Origin: a virus
Direction: 5' to 3' (one strand)
IMG/VR virus record: IMGVR_UViG_3300018083_000057
Coordinates: 1-43,118 of that record
DNA: 43,118 nucleotides
In this document: positions 1-5,852 of the stretch, one piece after another
Layout: every line of letters begins with the position of its first letter
Position numbering within the stretch: position 1 is the first letter of the stretch
Position numbers and translations under genes: made by a program
Notes under the pieces: generated by a model
Told to the model about the DNA's origin: nothing
Seen by the model: the letters and a program-made list of their open reading frames with translations, nothing else
The model's database searches: none

Positions 1-18
1 GCACCGACGAGGCTCGCA
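1..18. repeat. Terminal direct repeat (matches 43101-43118)
   Basis: The first 18 bases are identical to the last 18 of the window. The match lies inside the 15-bp tandem array found at both ends, so on its own it could be chance. It keeps the minus-strand pentapeptide reading frame open when the ends are merged. Together with the split gene, this supports a circular or circularly permuted molecule cut inside the array. Confidence 0.6.
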
Positions 19-356
19 CCGTCGAGGCTCGCACCGTCGAGGCTCGCACCGTCGAGGCTCGCACGGTCGAGGCGCGCACCGACGAGGCGCGCACCGACGA
101 GGCTCGCACGGTCGAGGCGCGCACCGACGAGGCGCGCACCGACGAGGCTCGCACCGTCGAGGCTCGCACCGTCGAGGCTCGCACCGACGAGGCTCGCACG
201 GTCGAGGCTCGCACCGACGAGGCGCGCACCGACGAGGCTCGCACCGTCGAGGCTCGCACCGGATCTGACGGCGTCCTCGAGCGCCGCAACCGTACTAGTC
301 GCGCTCTCGCTCCTGAACAAAACTGCTTTCGTGTAGCGGTGGACAATCTCGATCAT
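1..356 (-). CDS. Pentapeptide-repeat protein, N-terminal part (continues at 43118)
   Basis: The gene starts at ATG 356-354, overlapping the integrase stop in an ATGA, so it is probably translationally coupled to the integrase. The first 33 residues ([14 protein letters not shown]...) resemble the N-terminal cap of phage pentapeptide-repeat proteins, and 17 pentapeptides follow up to the window edge. The frame continues at 43118 and ends at 42596. If the ends are joined over 18 bases the protein has about 286 residues: a 33-residue cap, 28 pentapeptides (about seven coils) and a 113-residue C-terminal domain. Some family members mimic DNA and bind gyrase (MfpA, Qnr). The role of the phage forms is not known, and the copy number across the junction may be an assembly estimate. 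Confidence 0.85.
   Translation of the reverse strand, partial: MIEIVHRYTKAVLFRSESATSTVAALEDAVRSGASLDGASLVGARLVGASLDRASLVGASLDGASLDGASLVGARLVGARLDRASLVGARLVGARLDRASLDGASLDGASLDGASLVG
3..257 (-). repeat. 15-bp tandem repeats coding for pentapeptides, left part (17 units)
   Basis: Seventeen exact 15-bp units occupy this stretch. Read on the minus strand each codes A-[S/R]-L-[D/V]-[G/R]. Only three bases vary between units: S or R at codon 2, D or V at codon 4, G or R at codon 5. The seen types are [20 protein letters not shown] and ARLVG here, plus ARLDG in the right part. All changes are substitutions and no indel breaks the frame. The pattern fits the A(D/N)LXX pentapeptide-repeat family, which folds as a right-handed quadrilateral beta-helix. 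Confidence 0.95.
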
Positions 357-1834
357 GCTGTTCTCCCGGGTTTGCGCGAATGCGTGGACGAGCGAAGAAT
401 TAGGAGCTCGGCGAGCTCGAGCGCGCGGTCGAGCGCGTGGTCGCCGCCGGCGAGCACGGCCCGCGCGAGCCGGAGCTCGAGCCCTCCGACCACCGCTTCG
501 GCGAGCTCGTCCGCGAGCGTCCCGGGCGCGCGGCCGGCGCCTACGGCTTCGACGAGCCGACGCGCCAAGCCAACGGCCAGCCAAGATCCCGAGCTATGAT
601 CTTGATGTCGCTGATCTTCCGATCCACCCCCGTCATCCACCCCAGAAGAAGCGATTCGAGCCGTTTCGCCGGGCAGCGTGATGAGCCGTTGGCTCCACGT
701 TGGCTGCCCGGGAGTCTCCGCCGCGGCGCGTGAGAGCGCGTCCGGCGCGAGGTGCGCGTACCGCTCGGTCTCGTCGATCGACGCGTGGCCGAGGAGGTCG
801 CGGATCTCCTCGAGCCGCCACGGCCGGCCCCACCAGCCCGAGACGAGCGACGCGGCGCACGTATGCCGGAGGTCGTGCCACCGCACGTGGCGGTGAATGC
901 CGGCAGCTCGTAGCCATACCGTGAACTCGCCGTCCTCCCCCGCTTCCTGCGAGGCGAAGCGATCGGAGTGGAGCAGGCCGCCGCGCGTGCCCGGAAAAAG
1001 CAGCCCGCGCGTGTTCTTCGACGGTGGGCACCATCGGGGCAGGAGCTCGAGCCACCGCCTCACGGTGACGAGGGCGCGCGGGAGCAGCGGCACGCGGCGC
1101 ATCCGCCTTCCCTTCGGCGCGCGCCAGGCCGAGCCGAAGCGAATGAAGACGTGCGGGTCGGCGCCCACATGGACGTCGTCGAGGTGCAGGCAGAACTGCT
1201 CGCCGGCACGGAGCCCGGTACCGATCGCGAAGTCGGCGATGAGCCGCGAATATTCGTCGATGCGCTCGCACGACGAAAGCGCTCGCTGCTCGGGCGGGTG
1301 CAGGTACGTCCACGCCTCCTCGGTCGCTGCAGGGCGGCGAGGGATGGCGACGCCGGCGGCGGGGTTCGTGTCGAGGAAGCGCTCGCGGCGCGCGGCCTCG
1401 AGGCCCTTTCGCAGGAGTCGAAGGATCTGGTCGAGGTAGGAGTCGGAGAGCTCGAGCGGCGGGAGCTTCGCGAGGTCGCCGACCCAGCGCTCGACGGCGC
1501 GGTCGGTGATGGCCCGCAGCGGCAGGCCAGCAAAAGGAGCCTGCGAAACCCAGTTCTTCCAGACCGAGCGCACCGTCGGCATCGCCACGAACGACCGCGA
1601 GAGCTCGAGCTCGTCGAGCCAGCGCGGAAACCACCCGAGCATCGTCACGCCGCCCGCCGGCGCGAGCTCGGCGGTGAGCTCGAGCGCCGCGTCGACGATG
1701 CCCTGCGCTTCCTCCTCCGTCTCGTGCGTGCCGAGGTTTCGGCGCACGCCGCTTGGAAGATTCAGCCGGGCGATCCAATGGCCCGAGGGCAGCTCGTAGA
1801 CGCTTCCCTCCCCGGGCTTGCGGCGCTTGCTCAT
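353..1834 (-). CDS. int: Tyrosine recombinase / phage integrase
   Basis: The 493-residue protein should integrate and, with a partner, excise the phage genome. Residues 1-50 form an AP2-like arm-binding region (GSVYELPSGHWIARL). Residues 65-160 are a core-binding SAM-like domain, and the catalytic domain follows from about 170. The catalytic set is visible: R209 (GTGLRAGE), a likely beta-hairpin Lys 241, H320 and R323 (WHDLRHT), H350 (LLGH) and the nucleophile Y359 (ERYAHL). About 130 residues follow the tyrosine, far more than usual, with an acidic linker and a helical tail. The ATG overlaps the upstream stop (ATGA) and the TGA overlaps the pentapeptide gene. In myxophage Mx8 attP lies inside int; whether that holds here cannot be seen. 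Confidence 0.95.
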   Translation of the reverse strand: MSKRRKPGEGSVYELPSGHWIARLNLPSGVRRNLGTHETEEEAQGIVDAALELTAELAPAGGVTMLGWFPRWLDELELSRSFVAMPTVRSVWKNWVSQAPFAGLPLRAITDRAVERWVGDLAKLPPLELSDSYLDQILRLLRKGLEAARRERFLDTNPAAGVAIPRRPAATEEAWTYLHPPEQRALSSCERIDEYSRLIADFAIGTGLRAGEQFCLHLDDVHVGADPHVFIRFGSAWRAPKGRRMRRVPLLPRALVTVRRWLELLPRWCPPSKNTRGLLFPGTRGGLLHSDRFASQEAGEDGEFTVWLRAAGIHRHVRWHDLRHTCAASLVSGWWGRPWRLEEIRDLLGHASIDETERYAHLAPDALSRAAAETPGQPTWSQRLITLPGETARIASSGVDDGGGSEDQRHQDHSSGSWLAVGLARRLVEAVGAGRAPGTLADELAEAVVGGLELRLARAVLAGGDHALDRALELAELLILRSSTHSRKPGRTA

Positions 1835-2034
1835 CGGATGTCTCCGGCGGCCTTCAGGATCCGCTGCGCCTTGGCGCGCTGCAAGTCGGTCGGCGGCTTC
1901 GAGGGCTTTGCCCGCTCCCTCGTGGGCACGAGGCGCGGCCGCACGGTGAGACCCTCGCCGGCGAGCTCCGCGTGGGCCTCGGCGAGCTCGCGGTGGAGCT
2001 GCGAGATCCGGGCGTGTACCTCGCGCTGGTTCAA
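1831..2034 (-). CDS. Small helical protein, unknown function
   Basis: This 67-residue protein begins with TTG inside a TTGA overlap with the previous gene and ends in an ATGA overlap with the integrase start. The N-terminal half (REVHARISQLHRELAEAHAEL) is an amphipathic helix likely to form a coiled coil. The C-terminal half is basic, with KPSKPPTDLQRAKAQRILKAAG. Its place directly before int and its basic helical make-up would fit an integrase accessory or excisionase-like factor, but no family is recognised. Confidence 0.65.
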   Translation of the reverse strand: MNQREVHARISQLHRELAEAHAELAGEGLTVRPRLVPTRERAKPSKPPTDLQRAKAQRILKAAGDIR

Positions 2035-2210
2035 GCGCCCTCCGCGTGCCGGGCGCTCGCGCCGGGGTGCTCGACGATGATGCGGATCGACCCGGGGAAG
2101 CGGATCCGCAGCCCGACCACGTTGCACACGAGCCGCATCCGCGAAAGCTCCTGCTCGTAGCCGAGCAGCCGCCCGATGATGGCCCGCAGCGCCGCGAGGA
2201 GTCCCCTCAC
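2031..2210 (-). CDS. Small hypothetical protein
   Basis: The 59-residue protein is read from GTG at 2210, which shares a GTGA with the stop of the preceding small gene, to TGA at 2031, which shares a TTGA with the next start. It begins with a hydrophobic-basic helix (LLAALRAIIGRLLGYEQEL), followed by a part predicted to be beta-rich (VCNVVGLRIRFPGSIRIIVEH). The frame stays open further upstream to 2468, but the coupled GTG is the better start. Function is unknown. Confidence 0.55.
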   Translation of the reverse strand: MRGLLAALRAIIGRLLGYEQELSRMRLVCNVVGLRIRFPGSIRIIVEHPGASARHAEGA

Positions 2211-2308
2211 CTCGAGCCCTCCGAAAACAAGGCGGCTCGCGTGGCGTACACGAGCACCGACCACATGAACGAGCCGAGCATCGTGCCGGTGCGGAGCTTG
2301 CGGGCCAT
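2207..2308 (-). CDS. Very small putative membrane protein
   Basis: A 33-residue ORF starts at ATG 2308 in a TGATG overlap and ends at 2207 in a GTGA overlap with the next gene. It has a short basic N-terminus (MARKLRTG) and one possible membrane segment (TMLGSFMWSVLVYATRAALF). The stop-start overlaps at both ends and the hydrophobic stretch are the only support. Confidence 0.45.
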   Translation of the reverse strand: MARKLRTGTMLGSFMWSVLVYATRAALFSEGSR

Positions 2309-2430
2309 CATCGGCGTTCAGTGCTCCGCTTCCGCGCAGTGCGACTTCGCGGTCGCCCGCAGAACTTGCGGCCCCGCGAGTGATGGCCGTGATGGCCAAA
2401 ACCACCGAGCGCGCGTTCAGCGCTACCCAT
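2308..2430 (-). CDS. Tiny basic ORF, doubtful
   Basis: A 40-residue, arginine- and histidine-rich reading frame fills the space between two better genes. Its ATG at 2430 overlaps the previous stop by 8 bases (ATGGGTAG), and its TGA overlaps the next ATG. A second minus-strand frame over the same bases also reads plausibly (hydrophobic SVVLAITAITRG). The frame choice rests only on the overlaps. Confidence 0.4.
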   Translation of the reverse strand: MGSAERALGGFGHHGHHSRGRKFCGRPRSRTARKRSTERR

Positions 2431-2770
2431 GCGTGCCGCTCCTCGTGCTCGAGGGCGTACCGTCCCACCCGAGCATCGCGCGCTGGTAGACCATCCGCCC
2501 GCGCGCCGGCAGCGCCGCGAGGTGCCAGGCCTGCAGGTTTCGCTTGCCGTCGTAGAGGTCGGCGAGCGTGTGGATGTCGATGCCCATGTGGTCGGCGACG
2601 CGGCGCTTCGCCCAGCGCTCGTCGAGCAGGGCGTCGATCGCCTCGACGAAGCCGGCATGCGCCTTGCTCTTGAGCTCGTCCCGGAGTGCGTCGCCGCGGG
2701 TCTTCGCAAGGGGGGGTAGATGCCGCTCGCGCGCCGCGAGCTCGGCCCGGAGCTCGTCGTCGTCGCTCAT
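2423..2770 (-). CDS. Small protein with putative DNA-binding helix-turn-helix
   Basis: The 115-residue protein starts at ATG 2770 in an ATGA overlap with the upstream HTH gene. The N-terminal part is a charged helix (DDDELRAELAARERHL). The central part (DERWAKRRVADHMGIDIHTLADLYDGKRNLQAWHLAAL) reads like a Cro-type helix-turn-helix that binds DNA without an enzymatic domain. It lies in the early leftward operon behind the Cro-like gene, so a regulatory role is likely. The family is not recognised. Confidence 0.65.
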   Translation of the reverse strand: MSDDDELRAELAARERHLPPLAKTRGDALRDELKSKAHAGFVEAIDALLDERWAKRRVADHMGIDIHTLADLYDGKRNLQAWHLAALPARGRMVYQRAMLGWDGTPSSTRSGTHG

Positions 2771-3063
2771 GCGGCCCTCCCGTTTCTGAACGCCACGGCG
2801 CGGCAGAGGTCCTCGCAGAAGGGACCGGCGAGCCGCCGGGACCTGAGCACGTGCATGGGGTTCACGGGGATCTTCCCTGCGAGCCAGCGCTGCACCGTGC
2901 TCAACGAGAGCCCCATCCAGCGCGCGGCGTCGGTCTGCGAGCACCGCGCGAACCCCATCGCGTAGACAAAAGATCGCAGCGTCAACGCTGCAACTTCCTT
3001 CGCCGAGCGAGCGTTTCCGGCTGGAATACGTTTCGCGCGTCGGGCATTGTGGCTTTTCGCCAT
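2767..3063 (-). CDS. HTH DNA-binding regulator
   Basis: The 98-residue basic protein has a clear helix-turn-helix: CSQTDAARWMGLSLSTVQRW, around residues 41-60, followed by LAGKIPVNPMHVL. It starts at ATG 3063, four bases after the stop of the Cro-like gene, and its stop overlaps the next start (ATGA). It is the second gene of the early leftward operon and could be a CII-like activator or a second repressor. No target site can be assigned. Confidence 0.75.
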   Translation of the reverse strand: MAKSHNARRAKRIPAGNARSAKEVAALTLRSFVYAMGFARCSQTDAARWMGLSLSTVQRWLAGKIPVNPMHVLRSRRLAGPFCEDLCRAVAFRNGRAA

Positions 3064-3067
3064 GGGG

Positions 3068-3343
3068 TCAGCCTTCAGTGCCGGTCGGGACGGAGCCGTG
3101 CGTCAGCTCCTCGGCATCAAGCGGTGGCTCGTCCCACCAGTGCATCGGGATCTGCTTGAGCTCCCAGAAGCGACGCCGGACGGTTGTGCCGGGCAACCGC
3201 TCGCAGCGGAGGATACGGCTCAGGGTGGACTGCCCGATCTTCAGCGCCTGCTTCAGCCGGAGTTGGGCTCCGCTGCGGTTCCCCTCCGCAAGGTTCGGAT
3301 CGAGCCTGATGAGCGTCTGGACAGCTCGATTCACGAGGCCCAT
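3068..3343 (-). CDS. Cro-like HTH regulator, divergent from the repressor
   Basis: The protein has up to 91 residues. Residues 25-62 (SGAQLRLKQALKIGQSTLSRILRCERLPG) form a helix-turn-helix; the C-terminus is tryptophan-rich and acidic. It is the first leftward gene, transcribed away from the CI-like gene, the usual place of cro. The ATG at 3343 overlaps the -10 box of its own promoter (TAGAAT at 3347-3342), so it could not be in the mRNA. The fourth codon, GTG at 3334, lies about where transcription should begin. A leaderless message starting there, giving 88 residues, is the better reading. Confidence 0.75.
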   Translation of the reverse strand: MGLVNRAVQTLIRLDPNLAEGNRSGAQLRLKQALKIGQSTLSRILRCERLPGTTVRRRFWELKQIPMHWWDEPPLDAEELTHGSVPTGTEG

Positions 3344-3369
3344 TCTATGCCACTAGGGCAAGTTGTCAA
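3342..3369 (-). promoter_or_regulatory. Leftward early promoter (PL/PR-like)
   Basis: On the minus strand a perfect TTGACA (3369-3364) is followed after 16 bases by TAGAAT (3347-3342). The spacer contains the likely operator TGCC-N5-GGCA. It drives the Cro-like gene, the small early genes and int. An almost identical promoter in opposite orientation lies at 3871-3898. Confidence 0.8.
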
Positions 3370-3379
3370 GAGGGCATAT
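3346..3379. repeat. Operator/promoter inverted repeat, left arm (partner 3861-3894)
   Basis: This 34-bp block is the reverse complement of 3861-3894 with two mismatches; 24 bases (3346-3369 against 3871-3894) match exactly. The block itself is bounded by TATGCC and GGCATA and holds an inner GGGCAA, giving several TGCC/GGCA half-sites. The two arms flank the CI-like gene, so one repressor probably controls both outward promoters. Confidence 0.85.
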
Positions 3380-3403
3380 CGGGACCGCTGGCAGAATGCT
3401 CCT

Positions 3404-3781
3404 ATGTCCACTTCGGGAGCGTCCAAGGGAGGGGCGAACGCGAAGGAGATCGGCTCTCGGTTCCGAGTGGCGCGAAAGCAGTTGGGCCTGACGCAGGAGC
3501 AGCTCGAGACGAAGCTCAGCATCGACCAGACGGCTATCTCGCGCTTCGAGCAGGGTGGGCGAGGCCTTGAAACTGAGTCCCTTTTGGCGCTCCTCGCGTT
3601 CATGGCCGACCGCGGGGTGAGCCTCCGCTACATCCTCCTCGGGGGCGACGACGAGAAGGTGATGCAGACGCGCTCCGAGTCCGAAGTCCTCGAACGCCTG
3701 GGTTCGATCGAAAAGAAGCTCGAAACCATCCAGGAGACGGGCGAGCACCTGATTCCGCGCGCGGCCACGAAGCGGCGGTGA
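3404..3781 (+). CDS. CI-like phage repressor (HTH_XRE family)
   Basis: The 125-residue protein should bind the paired operators and keep the prophage silent. Residues 14-70 are an XRE helix-turn-helix (IGSRFRVARKQLGLTQEQLE, then SIDQTAISRFEQGGRGLETE). Residues 75-112 are acidic and heptad-like (VLERLGSIEKKLETIQ), a probable dimer coiled coil. There is no S24/LexA peptidase domain, so induction by RecA-stimulated self-cleavage is unlikely. It is the only gene between the two inverted promoters. CAGAAT at 3392-3397 sits six bases before the ATG with no good -35, which fits a weak, activated, possibly leaderless maintenance promoter. Confidence 0.88.
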   Translation: MSTSGASKGGANAKEIGSRFRVARKQLGLTQEQLETKLSIDQTAISRFEQGGRGLETESLLALLAFMADRGVSLRYILLGGDDEKVMQTRSESEVLERLGSIEKKLETIQETGEHLIPRAATKRR

Positions 3782-3860
3782 CAAGGGCGTTTCGGGCGGG
3801 CGCGAACAGGGCGCCGGAGGCTCGCAGGCGCTCTTGCGCCACAAAACGACGCGACTAAGA

Positions 3861-3894
3861 ATATGCCTCCTTGACAACTTGCCCTAGTGGCATA
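3861..3894. repeat. Operator/promoter inverted repeat, right arm
   Basis: This is the mirror copy of 3346-3379 on the other side of the repressor gene, carrying the same TTGACA and the same TGCC/GGCA half-sites. The spacing between the arms is filled exactly by the repressor gene and its 80-bp trailer. Confidence 0.85.
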
Positions 3895-3898
3895 AGAT
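3871..3898 (+). promoter_or_regulatory. Rightward early promoter
   Basis: TTGACA (3871-3876), a 16-base spacer and TAAGAT (3893-3898) form a strong sigma-70-type promoter. The next gene's ATG is at 3907, eight bases after the -10 box, so the transcript should begin at or next to the start codon and be leaderless. No Shine-Dalgarno sequence is seen between them. Confidence 0.82.
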
Positions 3899-3906
3899 GC
3901 CTGGTC

Positions 3907-4215
3907 ATGAGCGGCAAGGGCCCGAACGCATCCGAGGAGCACCGAACGCTCGCCATCGACGCCGTGTGCGTCGCTCTGGCGACCACCTGCACCACCGAGC
4001 GCCGGCGCCCGGCAGCGGCCTACCGCGAGCTCGCTGAGTCGATTGTCGACCACCTAACGGCGCACGCCGTCGAGGTCCTGCGTGACCTCATCGCCGCCCA
4101 GCGGCGGCTTCACCCGGAGGTCCGGGGGGGCTTCGCGAAGCTCGTCGGCGACACCCAGGCGGAGCTCGCCCAGGCGGCGGCGCTGCAGAAGGACCTCGAA
4201 AGGCTCGACCGGTGA
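3907..4215 (+). CDS. First gene of the rightward early operon, unknown function
   Basis: The protein has 102 residues and is mostly helical, with a long amphipathic C-terminal half (VDHLTAHAVEVLRDLIAAQRRLH... LQKDLERLDR). No domain is recognised. It is probably translated from a leaderless mRNA made from the operator-controlled promoter just upstream, so it should be repressed in the lysogen. Its TGA overlaps the next GTG in a GTGA. Confidence 0.75.
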   Translation: MSGKGPNASEEHRTLAIDAVCVALATTCTTERRRPAAAYRELAESIVDHLTAHAVEVLRDLIAAQRRLHPEVRGGFAKLVGDTQAELAQAAALQKDLERLDR

Positions 4216-4463
4216 CCGAGCTCGCGACGACCCGGTGCCGCTCGTGCGGCGCGTCGATCGTCTTCGTCACGACGGCGAAGGGCGCGAAGATGCCTCTGAA
4301 CGCCGAGCCGCAGCGCCTGGTCGTGCTCGAGCCGGACCCGCAAGCGCTCGACGGGCTCACGAAGATCGCCGTCGTCCGCGCGTGCTTCACGCCGCACTTC
4401 GCGACGTGCCCCGCGGCCACCGCTCACCGCAAGCCGAAGGAGGGGGCGCAGACGAGCCGGTAG
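4212..4463 (+). CDS. Small zinc-ribbon-like protein
   Basis: The 83-residue protein begins with GTG in a GTGA overlap. It has CRSCG near residue 9 and, later, CFTPHFATCPAATAHR with a further Cys/His set, so one zinc site is likely. This C-x2-C ... H-x3-C layout is common in small phage proteins that handle nucleic acid. No specific role can be given. Confidence 0.7.
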   Translation: MTELATTRCRSCGASIVFVTTAKGAKMPLNAEPQRLVVLEPDPQALDGLTKIAVVRACFTPHFATCPAATAHRKPKEGAQTSR

Positions 4464-4557
4464 CCGGTCGAAGTGAGCGCGTGGCTCGGGGCCCCCCCCC
4501 TCCCCCGGGTCGCGCGCTCTCTTCGGACGGCTCACCCGCGAGCCGCGGAGGAGAGAC

Positions 4558-4884
4558 ATGGCAACACCGAACACACCGCTTTCGCAGCCCGACGTCGACG
4601 CATTCAACAAGCTCCTGGACTGGTCGCGCCTCGCGCGCGAGCTCGGCGCCGAACAGGTCGGCATCGACCTCGACCTCGTCGAGGGCGGCTGGCTCTGCAC
4701 AGTGTGGCTGCACTCCTCGGGCAACTGCAGGCCGTTCGCCTCGAAGCCGTCGGCGTCGATCGCCGACGCCATTCGCGAGGCGCTTGCCAGCGCCGCTTCG
4801 ATCGAGAACGCGCTCGCCGAGCTCGCGACGCGGCCCGAGCGACCGACGACCGTCGCCGACGACGTGACGGCTTGCATCGCGTGA
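4558..4884 (+). CDS. Hypothetical phage protein
   Basis: The 108-residue acidic protein follows a 94-base gap that holds a C/G-rich run and a good ribosome site (GGAGGAGAG, ATG 4558). The sequence alternates strands and helices (VGIDLDLVEGGWLCTVWLHSSG, then SIADAIREALASAASIENAL), like small phage proteins of the Gp-type alpha/beta fold. No family is recognised. It lies directly before the recombination genes. Confidence 0.7.
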   Translation: MATPNTPLSQPDVDAFNKLLDWSRLARELGAEQVGIDLDLVEGGWLCTVWLHSSGNCRPFASKPSASIADAIREALASAASIENALAELATRPERPTTVADDVTACIA

Positions 4885-4892
4885 GGACGGCC

Positions 4893-5852
4893 ATGGATCC
4901 CGGAAACGCCGCCATCGTAAGGTCTGAAGTCAACACCACCGCGATCGCTCGCGTCGAAGGCCTCGACACCGAAGTCGTCGTCGCACGCGTCGACAAGATC
5001 AAGGACATAGCGAAACGCGTGATGCAGGAGGGGCATCACTTCGGAAAGATCCCCGGCGTCGACAAGCCGAGCCTCTTGAAGCCGGGCGCCGAGGTGCTGT
5101 GCCTCACGTTCCAGCTCGCGCCGAAGTTCAAGCTGAAGGAAAAGCGCCAAGGCGCGCACCTCGAAGTCATCGCCGAGTGCACGCTCGTCCACGTGCCGTC
5201 TGGCGCGGTGCTCGGCTCCGCGATCGGTTCGTGCTCGACGCTGGAAGCAAAGTACGCCTACCGCAACGCGAAGCGGGTCTGCCCCGAGTGCAACGAGCCC
5301 GCGATCATCAAGGGCCGCGAGCAGTACGGCGGCGGCTGGATCTGTTGGAAGAAGCCCGAGAAGGGCAGCAACGGCTGCGGCGCGAAGTTCAAGGACGGCG
5401 ACCAGGAGATCGAGAGCCAGGCCGTCGGGCGCATCGAGAACCCCGACATCGCCGACACGTACAACACCGTGCGGAAGATGGCGTCGAAGCGCGCGCTCGT
5501 CGCCATCGTGCTGCTCGTGACGTGCGCCTCCGACATCTTCACCCAGGATGTCGAAGAGCAAGGGCGCACCGACGACGACGGCCAGAAGCCGGGAAGCGAC
5601 ACGTCGGGCCCGATTGCAGGGACGACGACGAAGCCCGTCGTCGTCGCGACGTCGAAGGACGTCGACACCGTGCTCGAGCTCATCCGCGGCGCGCAGACGA
5701 TCCCGCAGCTCGACGGCATCATCAAGTCGAACAAGGGCCGCAAGTGGAGCCGCTCGCAGGTCGCGACGCTGAACACCGCGGACACCGAGCGCCGCGCTGA
5801 GCTCGTCGAGGCCGGCGCCTACGCCGAACGCGACTACGGAGGTGGCGCGTGA
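4893..5852 (+). CDS. Probable single-strand annealing protein (Sak/Rad52-like) with zinc ribbon
   Basis: The 319-residue protein probably pairs complementary single DNA strands in phage recombination. Residues 1-130 form the first part of the fold (IAKRVMQEGHHFGKIPG, VLCLTFQLAPKFKLKEK). A zinc ribbon follows with C130, C133, C151 and C162. The segment IADTYNTVRKMASKRALVAI ... CASDIFTQDVEE (residues 186-222) is what I recall from Sak-type phage recombinases. The C-terminal region after 225 is an acidic linker plus a small helical domain. The next gene is a RecB-like exonuclease, the usual partner. The family name is recalled, not searched. Confidence 0.65.
   Translation: MDPGNAAIVRSEVNTTAIARVEGLDTEVVVARVDKIKDIAKRVMQEGHHFGKIPGVDKPSLLKPGAEVLCLTFQLAPKFKLKEKRQGAHLEVIAECTLVHVPSGAVLGSAIGSCSTLEAKYAYRNAKRVCPECNEPAIIKGREQYGGGWICWKKPEKGSNGCGAKFKDGDQEIESQAVGRIENPDIADTYNTVRKMASKRALVAIVLLVTCASDIFTQDVEEQGRTDDDGQKPGSDTSGPIAGTTTKPVVVATSKDVDTVLELIRGAQTIPQLDGIIKSNKGRKWSRSQVATLNTADTERRAELVEAGAYAERDYGGGA

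Noticed and set aside
1-260. Regular short repeats at the ends as a CRISPR array
   Set aside because: The units are 15 bp, directly tandem and have no unique spacers; they read as pentapeptides in one open frame.
633-1778. Second long minus-strand frame (381 codons) inside int
   Set aside because: It is Arg/Ala/Pro-rich without motifs; the other frame has all integrase catalytic residues.
2031-2468. A single 145-residue gene instead of two or three small ones
   Set aside because: The N-terminal half is weak and would ignore four stop-start overlaps; a real extension of the 59-residue gene cannot be fully excluded.
3827-3840. Hairpin GGCGC-TCTT-GCGCC after the repressor gene as a terminator
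   Set aside because: The stem is only 5 bp and no T-run follows; too weak to list.
4488-4506. G/C homopolymer stretch as a phase-variable tract
   Set aside because: It lies in a gap before a gene with its own ribosome site and is interrupted by T; no frame or clear promoter depends on it.
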